Positions 47,007-58,159 of a DNA stretch of 64,000 nt are shown one piece after another. Under the pieces are notes generated by a model that was not told where the DNA came from, did not search any database, and saw nothing but the letters and a program-made list of their open reading frames with translations. This DNA is from Corythucha ciliata. Lineage: Eukaryota; Arthropoda; Insecta; Hemiptera; Tingidae. Made by a program: the position numbers and the translations under genes. Every line of letters begins with the position of its first letter. Within the stretch, counting starts at the first letter, position 1. The DNA is taken from contig CM075937.1 in NCBI GenBank assembly GCA_038030265.1, positions 31,476,198 through 31,540,197 on the forward strand, in the 5' to 3' direction.

Positions 47007-47133
47007 AGCCATACCCCTTCAAAAAACAAAGGTAAGGCTTCCGGAACCGTGTAACAATAACAAATCAATGTCTCTCTTTTTTTCTGTATGAAACCGTCGT
47101 CGCACCTCCGGCCTACAAACTCTTGGTCAGCAT
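47007..47133. mobile_element. Internally deleted copy of the 40368-40952 element
   Basis: AAGCCATACCCCTTCAAAAA through GGCTTCCGGAACCGTG matches 40559-40606. It is joined directly to the inverse of the element's outer part, GTCTCTCTTTTTTTCTGTAT through CTACAAACTCTTGGTCAGCA. The join removes the AT-rich centre and one arm. Confidence 0.75.
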
Positions 47134-49690
47134 GCTAAGACACAGGAACAAATACTATGGCCAAATTGAGTTCAAACTCGGACTTCCGTGTACGCACAGG
47201 GGCCAACTATAGATCGACAAGTTTCTAATGGATCCTGAGGGCCCAAATTTCCAGATGGTTCTAGGAACGTGAGCTTAGAAAGATAACTGAATTTACCACT
47301 TCTTTCGGTCCATAAGAAACTTGTTGATCTATACTCATTTACGCCACACTGTGGGACGCAGCCGAAAACGTGGGCGTATCTCAGCATAATCTGCAATTAA
47401 AATGTATTGTAAACATCGTACCTAGAAACCATGTACAATGATCGTGAGGGCTTGCGGACCTTAACGTTTGGCTTAATTAAAAACGTTTTTCAAAGGAATA
47501 AAAACTTGTGCTGGTATAACCTCGAAAATATCAATTCCAGGAAGTAACGACCAGGATTTGATTTTTCCAAAATAAACCCAGGGACGCAGTGGTGCAAGCT
47601 TTCATTCGAATGGGAAACGACAAAAAACTCACCAAAAATTAATGCGTAAATTAAGATATAAAAAATGGGGTCACCGATGACAATCAAGTCACTAACTTAA
47701 TCAACCGAGATAATTATGTGCTTGCATCTCACCTATACATGCACACGTTACGTACTTATTGACTACCGTAATTCGTTCCAGTGAATTAGCCTGTGCTTAC
47801 ATTCAAAATTTTTTAAATAATTGCAAAACAGTGACAATAGGAAAATGCAACCAGTTTCCCACTTTTTAAGCCGATCTAGAATATTAATTCTCCTAAAAGC
47901 AAAGGGGGGCATAATTTCACCGTCATTATTACAATCTCACAACTCCATTAGTGAGTTGATAATTATTGATCTCTTTTCTCCAAAACAATAATTAATAACT
48001 AATAAACCATTTTAATTGTCAGCGTCAGGACTAATGATTTTTATCCTACGTCGATAATTTCATACCGGCTTCCGCTGAGGGGCGAATCGATCGCAGAACG
48101 CTCGGCAGACATACGAACTACACATACAGAGAAAAAGCCAGCCAAAAAAGAGCGTATTAACCAAAGTATTAACGGTCGCACGACAAAATAGGGGTCTTAG
48201 CACTTCTTGACTTAAGTGCATCGAAATGGCAAACATTTAAAACCAAAGTAAAAACAAATAAACTGTATTAAAATAAATAATTAAAAATATGAGCTGAAAA
48301 ATATGCAGCCAACGTTGAGCACCTGAAATTTGGGTGTTACATCGTATCGTAAAATTTTGAATTGGATGCACTTACGCAGATTACTTTATCTCTTCTTTAG
48401 GACCTTGAAAATGTATTTTTACAACGTGTATATCGAGTTGAAAACTATTTATTGAGGGAGGCAGTGAAATTCTGGAATACTCAAAATCACGAGTAAAATA
48501 TCCCGCAACAATCTTCGTCTACGCCCTAGTATGCATGACGTTTGAAATCACCACAAATCCGTGCGCTGGGTCTATTAGACCCGGCTATATTTATACTTGA
48601 TTTTTGGCATTATTTTTCTCATAAATTGCTATTTTGAGATGTTACATTATTTATTTAGAGGATCAAGCCCGATTTGAACCATTTCAGTCATGCCAACACC
48701 CTTAAAAAACGTTTTTGTTTTCAACTGTTTCGGAGATTGAGCTCTAGTGATGTGATCAAAGCAAGTCGCCCGTACGGTAATCTCGGAATAATCAAAAAGG
48801 CGGAAAATGTGTAATTGAAAAGCTAATATGTATACCTAAACAATCCTGTTACAAAACAAAAATAATGCCAGCTATCAGAATAGTGTTGTTAGCGAATTTT
48901 GCACCAACCAAATGCGTGCTCACTGCAATCTATTCGGGAAAGAGTTACATCTGACGATTCATAACTGGCTTTTATTATTTTGACGAGTCTAGATGTACAA
49001 AAAATAATGAAACGATGTATGGTACAATTTTACGCTTACAAAAACAGCTTTCCATGCGCAAGGCCAACCAAAACGAACACCTCTGAGCTAGTATCTCGCA
49101 CTGCAAGCGAAAGAGAAACTTTACCCTCAAAATGAACCTATGACTTATGACTACTGATTTTTGGGCCAAAGCGCGTTCCGCTTTTCTTCGAGAGTTATCT
49201 TGCTAACAATAAAACGGCCATAAACATATGTATATGTCGCATCCACTTGGCGAAATTGTCCACTTCATGAAATAGATGTCCATTTCACGAAGTGGTTCCG
49301 GTTGGTTATCGTAATTTTAAAAAATTACGACATCTGGACACAAAAAATGTCAATTTCTTGAAAAGGAAATCGCGTTTGTCCAGTTGCTGAAATTAAGCTT
49401 CCTTACTGCAAGTGGATGCACGTCATTTTTTAGAGGGTTTTTGAGTGCTCAATAAAATAACCTTTTTAAATAGTAAAACAAAACTTGTTTCAGCATCAGA
49501 GATTCCTCACTCATTCCATAACGTTACTTTTATGTCATATTTATCAGTTTTCGCAACGTTTTGAAAATGTTCAATGTAACTTCGCAAGGATTCATTGTCA
49601 CCATAGTGCGACGTTTTTGAAACGTAACTGTTGATTGGGTTCTCACTTATTAAGTTTTAGTTTTAATATTAGATAATATTAGACTTTTGA
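47134..49690. other. No gene or repeat recognised
   Basis: Unique-looking AT-rich sequence. Open frames present are short and show no domain, splice-phase or composition support. Confidence 0.4.
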
Positions 49691-49719
49691 CGTGATCACT
49701 GGTCCATAGTCATCGGCTC

Positions 49720-50810
49720 TCTGTTAGTATCAATGCGGGTGACTGAACACTCTGATTCCATTCTCTGATTGTTGGCTGATGCCCGAGGAGCCGAGAAAAA
49801 GGAATACCTACCACGCACACCGCGTCGTAGGTACCGCCAGACGTTGCTGGCCGTTACCTGGCCTGAGCCCCATACTTGGCCCGAATGCCCCAGCCTAGTT
49901 GGTCCCATCTCTCAACTCGACCCGTTAGCCTCCACAACCAGCCGCGGCCGAGAGACACCAGTGTAGGTGGGCCTTATGAGCTCGAAAACAGGAAGGAGTC
50001 CCTGTCCCGCGGGTTGCCTGAGCAGGGAAGGTGTTCCTGAACCCAGTCCCTGCGCCCCATCCGACGCCGCCAGCCTCATCCGAATGTTGGGCCCAAACCC
50101 AAACAAATCGTCTACCCATTGAACTGCTAACCCAACGCGCCTGGCAACAAGCCTCAACGACAAGGTCATCAAGAAGCCGGAGGCCCCAAGCAGTCCCTCA
50201 CTCACTCCTCGGGCAAAAGACCGAGGCGTCCTACCCAGGCTCCAACGCCTGGAACCGGCACTGCAAGAAGTCCAGGTTGCCCAGGACGAGGCGGCGCTGG
50301 CGGACCCATGCGCGTCGAGCTCTGGAGGTGTCCCGGCATCCACACCCCTCGCCCACGACCACCTGTGGATGGACTGCGGTGAGGCGGCTTCATCATCCGC
50401 GGGGCTCACGCCCCACGCACGAAGGCCTCCGAGGTCATACTCGTCTATAAGCTCAACTGCCGACGACCTTGGGGCAGGAACCGGGAGATTAGCCTCGAAC
50501 ATAGGAGCCACGCGCCTCAAATCGGGCACTGCACTTCGAATCGAACCCACCCGACGCTGAGCCGTCTCTATTAACTATGTGCCACTGACACCAGTAGCGA
50601 TGTCGAATGACCGGCCGAAGTGTCCATTCTCAGCTTCCCTCGAACGTAGCCCTGGAAGTGGCGGGCAACCCAAGACTTACACAAGATTATGTGACTCCCG
50701 AAGGTCCGCAGAGATTGGGCCCGCACTCACTCAAACCGGTTAGCAAAGAATGATTACTCCGTGCAGACGTGAGATCCCGCACCTGCGCGCCCCTCCTCGA
50801 GCCCCACGCA
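49720..50810. other. GC-rich island with long open frames, possible retroelement 5' part
   Basis: Base composition changes sharply to GC-rich at about 49720 and back to AT-rich near 50820. On + an uninterrupted frame runs from about 50118 to 50560, proline-, serine- and arginine-rich with a short heptad-like stretch (LQRLEPALQEVQVAQDEAAL). On - a 212-codon frame (50550-49912) overlaps it. Neither shows a recognised domain. An ORF1/gag-like leader of a retroelement is one possibility; a CpG-rich host segment is another. Confidence 0.35.
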
Positions 50811-51400
50811 TTATAGTATAGTCGCAATTTTTCCTCCTTCCTCTCCAAGTGATCGGGAATGGGGTAAGCCTTGCATAGGTGGGGGCCTTACATTGATGGG
50901 TCACAAAGGGTTTGAGGGATTGAAATTACAGAAACTACAGAATAGGGAGTTTTTGCATAACCGCCAAACGCTTAACGTGTACGGTTAAATACGTGACGTT
51001 ATTGCAATGGACCATTTACCGGAAAAATAAAAAAAATAAAATGCATGTAAAATGAGTTATTTGGATGAAATGATCACGAAAAAACAATTTAAATCTTTTT
51101 TGCCCCACTCCCAAAAATGAAAAGATGAAAAATAGGGATGTGACGTTACAACATTGTAAAAAGAGGCTGATGTATTAAACTGGTAACAAAATACCTAGCG
51201 TTCAATATTTTTAAAAAATGCTTCATAAAAACGGAGAAAACATTCACCACCAGTTCTTTTTACAGTGTAGTGACCTCACTTTCAAGCGGAAAAGTTCCAA
51301 ATCCTGCCAGTTTTAACATTTGATTTCAAGATTGGTGTTGCTAATACAAGGCAAATAACATTTGCCTTTAAACATTAATATACCACTAGACCGAGAGCTG
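50810..51400. other. No gene recognised
   Basis: AT-rich sequence between the GC-rich island and the inverted tandem array. Nothing is supported here. Confidence 0.35.
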
Positions 51401-51404
51401 GGCG

Positions 51405-52500
51405 ACAATCCCATTCAACCGGAAGAACATAGTCATGAAACTGGTCTCATTCATAAGGTTTTATGGAGCTGATTACGAATATGATAGTCTGCCGCCGTCT
51501 GCATGGGGCATTTGCCCTCTGCAACTCACCAAACTCACGAAATTTGGGGAATTTTTATTAACCGGAAGAACGAAGTTCGGGGAATGGTCTTATGCAACAA
51601 GTTTTATGGAGACGATTACAAATATGATCGTCCGCCTGGAGCATTTGCCCTCGGTGGCCAGTCGAACTCCCTAAATCCGGAATATTAATTTACTGGAAGA
51701 ACGAAGTCCGGAAAAAGGCCTTATGCAACAGGTTTTATGTAGCTGAATACGAAATAATCGTCTGCCAGGGACATTTGCCTACCATGACCAGTCAAACTGC
51801 GCAAAGGGAAATTAACTAGCCGGAACAACGTAGTCCCGACACCGGTCTCATTCAATAGGTTTCGTGGACCTCAATACGAATATGATCGTCTGACGGCGTC
51901 TGCTTGGGGCATTTTCCCTAGGCGAGAAGCAATTTCCCTTCGCGCTGTTTGACTGTTGACCGAGGGCAAATGCCCTTGGCCGAAGCCGGCAGACGATCAT
52001 TTTTGTATTCAGCTACGTGAAACCTTTCGACTTCGTTCTTCCTGTTAAAAAATTTCCCTAATTCAGGGAATTTGACTGGTCACGAGGGCAAATGCTCCAG
52101 GCAGGCGCCGGCAGACGATCGTTATTGTAATAATCCCCAAAAAACCTACCGAATAACACCAGTTTCAGGACTACGTTCTACGATCATTTTCGTATTCAGC
52201 AACATAAAACCTGTAGCATAAGACCATTTTCCGGACTTCGTTCTTCCAGTTAATTAAAATTCCCTAAATTTCGTGAGCTTGACGAGCCACAGAGGGCAAA
52301 TGCCCCAGGCAGACGATCATATATTCGTAATCATCTCCATAAAACCTTTCGAATGAGACCAGTTTCAGGACTATTGTCTTCCGGTTAAATTCGTGGCCCA
52401 AATTAAGGACTTTAATTAGCAATACATTCCCTTATTAGGCCCCCGGACTCGTAAATAGGGGGATATGCTATCTTTTTCGTGACTATGTTCTTCCGGTTTA
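51405..52500. repeat. Inverted array of ~130-140-bp tandem units
   Basis: Units containing ACCGGAAGAACGAAGT, GCATTTGCCC and GATCGTCTGCC start near 51419, 51561, 51692 and 51821. From about 51950 the same units run in the inverse orientation (GGCAGACGATCAT, ACTTCGTTCTTCC) up to about 52500. Unit spacing is about 130-142 bp. The whole forms a large imperfect palindrome. Confidence 0.75.
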
Positions 52501-52586
52501 ATGGGACTGTCGCCAGCTCACGAACTATTACTAACAAGTTTCATAGCCATAACAGCGGTTTTTTCATGTTGAAAATGGTCTATTAA

Positions 52587-52728
52587 GGCCGCGTTCATAC
52601 TGAGGCGATTCGATATCGTTTCTACATCACTCTGACTCATTTCCAGTTGTTACTATTTGTCCCAGACGCTGTTTATTTGCGTCGGCGATATCGAAACGAT
52701 ATCGTATTGCTCTAGTATGTTCGCCACC
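52587..52728. mobile_element. PIF/Harbinger-like MITE with TAA target duplication
   Basis: The ends are GGCCGCGTTCATACTGAGGC and the inverse of AGTATGTTCGCCACC, with TAA at 52584-52586 and 52729-52731. Inner CGATATCGTTTC and GAAACGATATCG face each other. It is 142 bp with no coding capacity. Confidence 0.7.
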
Positions 52729-53358
52729 TAAGAGTGACGCTAAAATATGAACACATGATACGAACATGGATGTACTTAATTGCTTCCAATGAATTTCCCG
52801 TATCCGATTCCCGTATCGAGGATACTGAAAATACACAACTGCCAACGCGCTCCTTTACACTTGAGTTCCGATATTGGATACAAACTGAAATCTCAAGTTT
52901 AGTGCGAAACCGCCTTAAGAAGTCACCTGTCATATTACGGTTTGTTCAAACATTGATGCCTTCATCACCACATTTCGTGATGAGGAAAATATTAATGGAT
53001 CTATGGGCACAAAACAAAGCCAAACTTCCTTGCAACGCCATCTCAAACTCCAATTATGTTTGAATATTGTCCAGAATAACACCAATAACCACAAACCTTT
53101 GAACATGTTAACTGAAAATTAAACATAAATAGTTACGAGTTGCACACAAATATATTTAAAATGTAGTTTAAACAGGAGTAGGTAATATCCAATCAAAACT
53201 CATAAGGATTTAAGAAAAGTCAAAAAATTTAGATCCCGATGTGGTTCTGTAACAATAGTTCAATAATCAAACGGTCAACTGTGGAAGAGAAATGAGTTCT
53301 CTCGGTTAGCAGGCCTATGAAGTTGTTGTCCTCAGACTCCAAATCTGAAAAAGTCGAA

Positions 53359-53405
53359 CTCTAGATTACAGTTGTCCCTGATTACAGTCGACCAGTGATA
53401 AGTCG
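53359..53405. repeat. Inverted copy of the GGTCGAC-rich segment
   Basis: CTAGATTACAGTTGTCCCTG and CAGTCGACCAGTGATAAG are the complement of 46083-46130, almost base for base. Confidence 0.75.
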
Positions 53406-53438
53406 ACCCGTGAAGACCACCCGGAAAATCATTTAGGG

Positions 53439-53479
53439 TGCTCTGGTGCGCACTAGTGCACCCTGGTGCGCCCCAGAGC
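53439..53479. repeat. Short hairpin upstream of the COX15-like gene
   Basis: GCTCTGGTGCGCAC and its inverse GTGCGCCCCAGAGC (with two changes) enclose CTAGTGCACCCTG. It lies about 170 bp upstream of the start codon. Its role is unknown. Confidence 0.5.
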
Positions 53480-53650
53480 AGGTTCGCGAACAGACCTAAT
53501 ATATATCTATGTTGTGTTCGGTTATCGAGTTGTGAATGTGAACTAGGAACTACTATAATCTTATATATGTATATACTTACTAAAATCCAAAACACTATCT
53601 CTCTCGGATTACTTACTATAATATAAAGATATTATCTTTATTAACTTGAA

Positions 53651-54868
53651 ATGTTTGCTTTTTCAACGTTTCGACTACTCTCCCGAACATACCTTAACCC
53701 TAATAATACTGCCAGACTCTCGTATAACAAGCAGGTATGCTCGCTTGTTTCATTTCCCTCGACGTTTCTTACTTTATATGATTTCCCTGTAAAAGTATTT
53801 CGTCGCCAAATTCTCAACGCTTCTGTCAAAATCCACCTGCTCACTCCGTTCGACAGCTTGGAACATCTTGTCGCCGGTCCGAAAGACTCAGGCGCTGGCC
53901 CTCGCGACACCCAACTATCGCCTCATGAAGTTCGTCAGATTCTGGTTGTTAGGATGCAGTGGGATGGTTTTTGGAGATGTCATTTTAGCTATGTTTGACG
54001 AGACACGACAACTTTCAGTCCATAGATCGCTTGTGGGCGACAAAATGCCATCGAACCTAGAGGAATGGAAAGAAGAATTTGACCGCTATATCTGTATGCT
54101 GTCTCCCGAGTTTAAAAGGTCTTTAGTGACAGTCGTATAATTATCAGGAGGACATGTTTCTTCACTGCTACGCTCGGTGTTGAATTGCACATGATTGATT
54201 GATAAATTTCGAAATGATGAGTTATTTTAGTAGATTTTCTACACCGGTGTAACACTAGTGTAGCAAAGAAACAGACCTATGTTGTATAGTTTATAGGATT
54301 TTGCTTAAATGAGAGCTGTTCACAGGAAACACTCCTGGATCATGACACTTGAGGAATTCGTAGTATTCCGGTGGCTCGAATATATTCACAGAACGCTTGA
54401 CAGGACTATTAGCGTTGTTTTCTACGTACCCGCAGCCTTCTTCTGGGGCCGGGGATGGTTTACTCGTGGAATGAAGATACGTGTTGGATTTATGGGTCTT
54501 CTATTATTAGCGTGTATGGTGAGTACAGGAGCAAACACCAGCTTATTACAATGATACCTACACGTTGATTTTTCTCGTAGGACCTAATGGGGTCGTGCTC
54601 GTGCCGCATAGTCAAACCTGAGCTGCAGAAAGAGCACGTTGTGAGAGTTTCAGAAGAGCACGTTGAGGGAGTTTCAGAATATCACCCGACTCCTCAGTTA
54701 GGTCTTGCCTGTTTGTCGTTCTCTGGTTTACTGTGGATTGCGTTTGACCGCCTCTTGCCGGCTGATATCCCCAACTCCCTCATCTTTTTTGTGACTTGCA
54801 CCTTTTTTGTTATATGGCAAAACCAACGATATAGTATAAAAGAACTGTTAAATAGATATGATGAATAA
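53651..54868 (+). CDS. Shortened, diverged COX15-like protein (heme A synthase relative)
   Basis: Four exons join in phase to 263 residues plus stop: 53651-53734, 53892-54118, 54326-54518, 54581-54868. Residues 1-28 look like a mitochondrial presequence (MFAFSTFRLLSRTYL). Exon 2 has WLLGCSGMVFGDVIL then NLEEWKEEFDRY. Exon 3 has MTLEEFVVFRWLEYIHRT and PAAFFWGRGWFTRGMK, matching COX15 block by block. COX15 converts heme O to heme A in the inner mitochondrial membrane. Here the conserved TRLTESGLSMVDW segment is lost. His125 in EYIHR is kept, but the His expected at position 207 is Gln (PQLG). The protein stops after about 260 residues, without the second half of the usual ~400. A 24-bp tandem duplication lies at 54638-54685. 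It is probably a derived paralogue that cannot make heme A, or a young pseudogene. Confidence 0.7.
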
Positions 54869-54961
54869 TTCTGTCGCCGGTATTTTTTAAATTATTAAAT
54901 GAATAAACTGATGTTATCCGGACGACGATGGAAGGGCATAGCCCATCACGATTCGAGTTTC
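54840..54961. repeat. 115-bp direct repeat, copy 1 (covers the COX15-like stop)
   Basis: The segment AGATATGATGAATAATTCTG through GACGACGATGGAAGGGCATA recurs at 55279-55394. The last codons and stop of the COX15-like gene are inside it. Confidence 0.85.
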
Positions 54962-54970
54962 GAGAAAAAA

Positions 54971-55046
54971 TGGCTCAGGTTGCGGGATTTGAACCCGCAA
55001 CCCCTGGATTACTAGTTCAGCACGCTGCCAATTGCGCCACGGTGAC
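54971..55046 (-). tRNA. tRNA-like sequence (Thr-AGT-like), probably pseudo or SINE head
   Basis: On the minus strand it has an A box TGGCGCAATTGG, an anticodon loop CTAGTAA (anticodon AGT) on a stem with one mismatch, a perfect T arm GCGGG-TTCAAAT-CCCGC, and a 3' end GCCA. The two halves of the acceptor stem do not pair. A functional tRNA is therefore unlikely; a tRNA-derived repeat or pseudogene is favoured. Confidence 0.5.
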
Positions 55047-55140
55047 GCCTTTGGGAGTCGCGACCTCCGAGGGATAAGCTAAGCCGAACCCCACCCAGGG
55101 CCACTATTTCTCGAAACTCAAGGCGTTTCTCCTGGGGCCG

Positions 55141-55250
55141 TATTCCGAAGCCGTGTGAAAATGCCACAAAAAGCGGTTGCTATGGCGGGATAATGTTATT
55201 TCTTATTCTGCGTCCTTGGATCCCGCTTGCGGCATTTTTTCCCGGCCCCT
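55141..55250. repeat. Dispersed repeat R4, copy A
   Basis: GCGGTTGCTATGGCGGGATA, TTATTTCTTATTC and CGTCCTTGGAT recur inverted at 62096-62215. Confidence 0.75.
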
Positions 55251-55278
55251 GATCGGTAAACCACGCCGAATTTTATCT

Positions 55279-55394
55279 TATCTAGAAGTTGTTAGATAGA
55301 TATGATGAATAATTCTGTCGCCGGTATTTTTTTAATTAATAAACTGATGTTATCCGGACGACGATGGAAGGGCATAGCCCAACACGATTCGAGT
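55279..55394. repeat. 115-bp direct repeat, copy 2
   Basis: It is near-identical to 54840-54961, including the region of the COX15-like stop codon (AGATATGATGAATAA). The segment between the copies carries the tRNA-like sequence and part of another dispersed repeat. Confidence 0.85.
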
Positions 55395-56165
55395 TAACCC
55401 GATCAGGAGAAACGCCTAGAGTTTCGAATGGCCGGGTGCCACGCCTTTATTACGTTCGAAGCGGTATTTCTCAAAGCTTAAAAAATATTTATTACTATTT
55501 AAACATTGACTAATAATTGTGCACACAAGTGTGCAGGAAAACACACAAAAAAAAAAAAAAAAAACTTTTTTTGCGGGGTGCTGGGCGTTTTGTTAGACAC
55601 TTTCCGACTTAGGCGCGGAGGGAGGTACCATAAGTACTAGGATTTTTCTTGTAATTTTGATGGTGTAGCCTGCCAATGATATATTTGTATCATTATGGGT
55701 CATAAAAAGTGGGAAAATTTCAATTTTTGAGGGGTGCCGGGTGATTTTTTTGTGCGTCAGTAAATTAGGATGTCCCTTCGATTCGTTCGTCAAAGAAAGG
55801 TCCAAAGTTCAAAGGAAATTATATCGCGAAATGAGAATATTACTAAGTTTTGCCTGAGTTCGTAAATAATTTCATTCTACGCGTTGGTGCATCATTCTTT
55901 TCTCATTTCTGCCAGGAAGATAAGGGCGATGAAATTGTCTTCATTTGTGAACGCGAACGCCGTTTATGCGGTCATTTTAAAGAGAATCGGGAACGGGCAC
56001 CTTTTGTTTGGCATCCAAATTTTCTCGAACATGATTGGTAGATTCTGCTTGGATGCCACATATCATATGCTTTGATAGACCGGCGGGGGTGGGATTTCCA
56101 TGGCAACGTTGCCGTGTCCGATCCCGATTGGAATCAGTGGCACAAGCAACGATGTATAAAAGAAC
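55395..56165. other. No gene recognised
   Basis: It includes an A run of about 17 at 55547-55563 and AT-rich sequence. Nothing else is supported. Confidence 0.35.
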
Positions 56166-56167
56166 TG

Positions 56168-56346
56168 GATTGCTCATCACTGCTGATAAAGTCTGCCATC
56201 AAAGTTGATGAGAGGGGTGGAGTTTCAAAGTAAATACGGGAAGAGAGTTGTGTTGCCATAACTACACAAGGAGAGGGACAGGGTATTTGTTTATCAGGGG
56301 ACGACCTGCCCCCTCCACGCCGCACGCCGCCACAAGTAGCAAAGAT
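56168..56346. repeat. Dispersed repeat R3, copy A
   Basis: ATTGCTCATCACTGCTGATA, GAGAGTTGTGTTGCCATAAC and TCAGGGGACGACCTGCCCCC recur in the same orientation at 60969-61156. Confidence 0.85.
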
Positions 56347-57573
56347 CCTTTAAAAAATATTTATTAAATATTTTTTTTTAATTTTAAAGTTTTGATCTCC
56401 AAATATTTGAGGACAAAATATTTTTTAAACTTTTAATAAATACGGGACTACAATAGTTTTTTCACCAAATATATATCAATTGTTTTCAAATGTTTTTTAA
56501 ACAAATATTTGGATACAAAATGTTTGAACAAAGTTTAATTGAACCTGATTTTTTAAATATATGTTTTCGCGTAAAATTCAAATGACATTACAATCGTACA
56601 TACCGAGGATATTCCGCTTATCTCCACCTAATCGGGCCCAGGTTGTTTTTCTGTCACAATTAGCGGCTGCCCACATTAAAGGTAGGGAGAAATAAATAGA
56701 TAATTAGTTTTTATGAGTTTATGAATTTGATTTAAAATTCGAGGAAAATCAAAATTGAAATTCGGGCTCTGCTGGGCAAGTCTCAAGACGTCAAGACTAT
56801 AGGTTTCATATGAGATCATGAAAAATGAAATATTCCAAGTACTTAGCGCGTAAAACAGTGAGGGGTTACTGGGCGAGGGTTAGTATACTTGCATGCCCCC
56901 ATAAGCTGAGTGGGGGTCAGGAAGGCACAAGGACCCTTATGACGAGACGGACCTGCACCCCCTGCTTTATGTACGAGTCATCACTAACTTTTTCAGTTTT
57001 TCTTCCCCTACTCGCGGTCTTCTCACACGCTCACACGCTTCGAGAACTTATTTCTTGGTTTTTTCCGTCCACATGGCACATGGGCACGTGGTGGGAAGCT
57101 GGGCTATGGGCCTATGGGCGACATCTAGTGTATGACTCAATGGTTTTTTCCGGCCGACACGGAAGGAAAAAAAAACTCTCTTTTTTCCCAGGAGAGCGCG
57201 GTACCGACCGGGCTTCCGTAACAACATAACCCCCGCCGTGAAATAACCTATTTCACTAATAGCGTTTTCCATTAGCACAAAAAGAAGAGCTGGGGCTGCT
57301 CCAGGTCTGATCTGATAAGAGTTTGAAGGTTCCATTTGCCAATTGATCCTCTGCAGAGCGACTTTTTATTCGTTCCATTTATCCCTACGCTCCTCCATGG
57401 ATCAGAGCTAGAGCAACTTCAACTGCTCCGTCAAAATCGACGGAGCTGTAAACCTCTCTTGGAAGGTTCATTGTGATAAGCATCGTTTTGAGTTCGTATT
57501 TAGTTATTCGTCGCGGATGAAGCCAACGATTTTGTTGAACGAAAGCGGTTTAACTCAAGTTCTGTTATTCGTG
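56347..57573. other. No gene recognised
   Basis: AT-rich at 56347-56560, with AAATATTT-rich sequence. A frame at 56825-57229 has no recognisable domain. Confidence 0.35.
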
Positions 57574-57581
57574 GGTATCAT

Positions 57582-58152
57582 CAGTGTTGGGCAGATAACG
57601 GAAAAAATTATCTTAGATAAAGATAAGATAACAATGAGGACACCTTAAAAGATAAGATAAAGATAAGATAAATAAAAAATTATCTTTTATTTTTAGATAA
57701 ATATTAAGATAACAAAAATAAATTATTCGTTGGCTTTTAGAAGAAGCAAAGTATCGCGTTACCTGAATTCTAGATTTTCCGCCGTCAGATTCAAATTGCT
57801 ATGTTAATGGTAATGGAATGAAATCATCACAAATTCACTTAAAATCACAACCCACAGGCAAAAACTGGGGAATAGACGAATAGCCCAGTCAGTAGTAGTC
57901 TTGACCTTGACTGGCTGAAACCTAAGAGAAATAGAGAGCTAATAAAAAGCTTACTTTGAATGTTTTTGAGGGAGTTGAAAAAAATTATCTTTGTCTTTAT
58001 CTGGGAATTATCTTTGTCCGCGAGATAAACCGAATAGTGATAGATAAAAGATAAATAATAAGCCTTCTTAAAATTCCGTCAGATAGATAAAAGATAAAAA
58101 AAAATTATCTAGATAATAAATCATCTAAAGATAAATATAACGCCCAACACTG
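57582..58152. mobile_element. hAT-like non-autonomous transposon with 8-bp target duplication
   Basis: It starts CAGTGTTGGGC and ends with the inverse GCCCAACACTG. GGTATCAT flanks it on both sides (57574-57581 and 58153-58160), an exact 8-bp duplication. CAGTGTTG-type ends with 8-bp duplications are the hallmark of the hAT superfamily. It is 571 bp with no transposase. Both subterminal regions are dense in AGATAA/TTATCT words. Confidence 0.9.
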
Positions 58153-58159
58153 GGTATCA

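Noticed and set aside
52734..53063. 109-codon frame on the plus strand
   Set aside because: No recognisable domain or transcript signal, and it overlaps the edge of a MITE.
56825..57229. 134-codon frame on the plus strand
   Set aside because: Composition and lack of any motif or splice context suggest chance.
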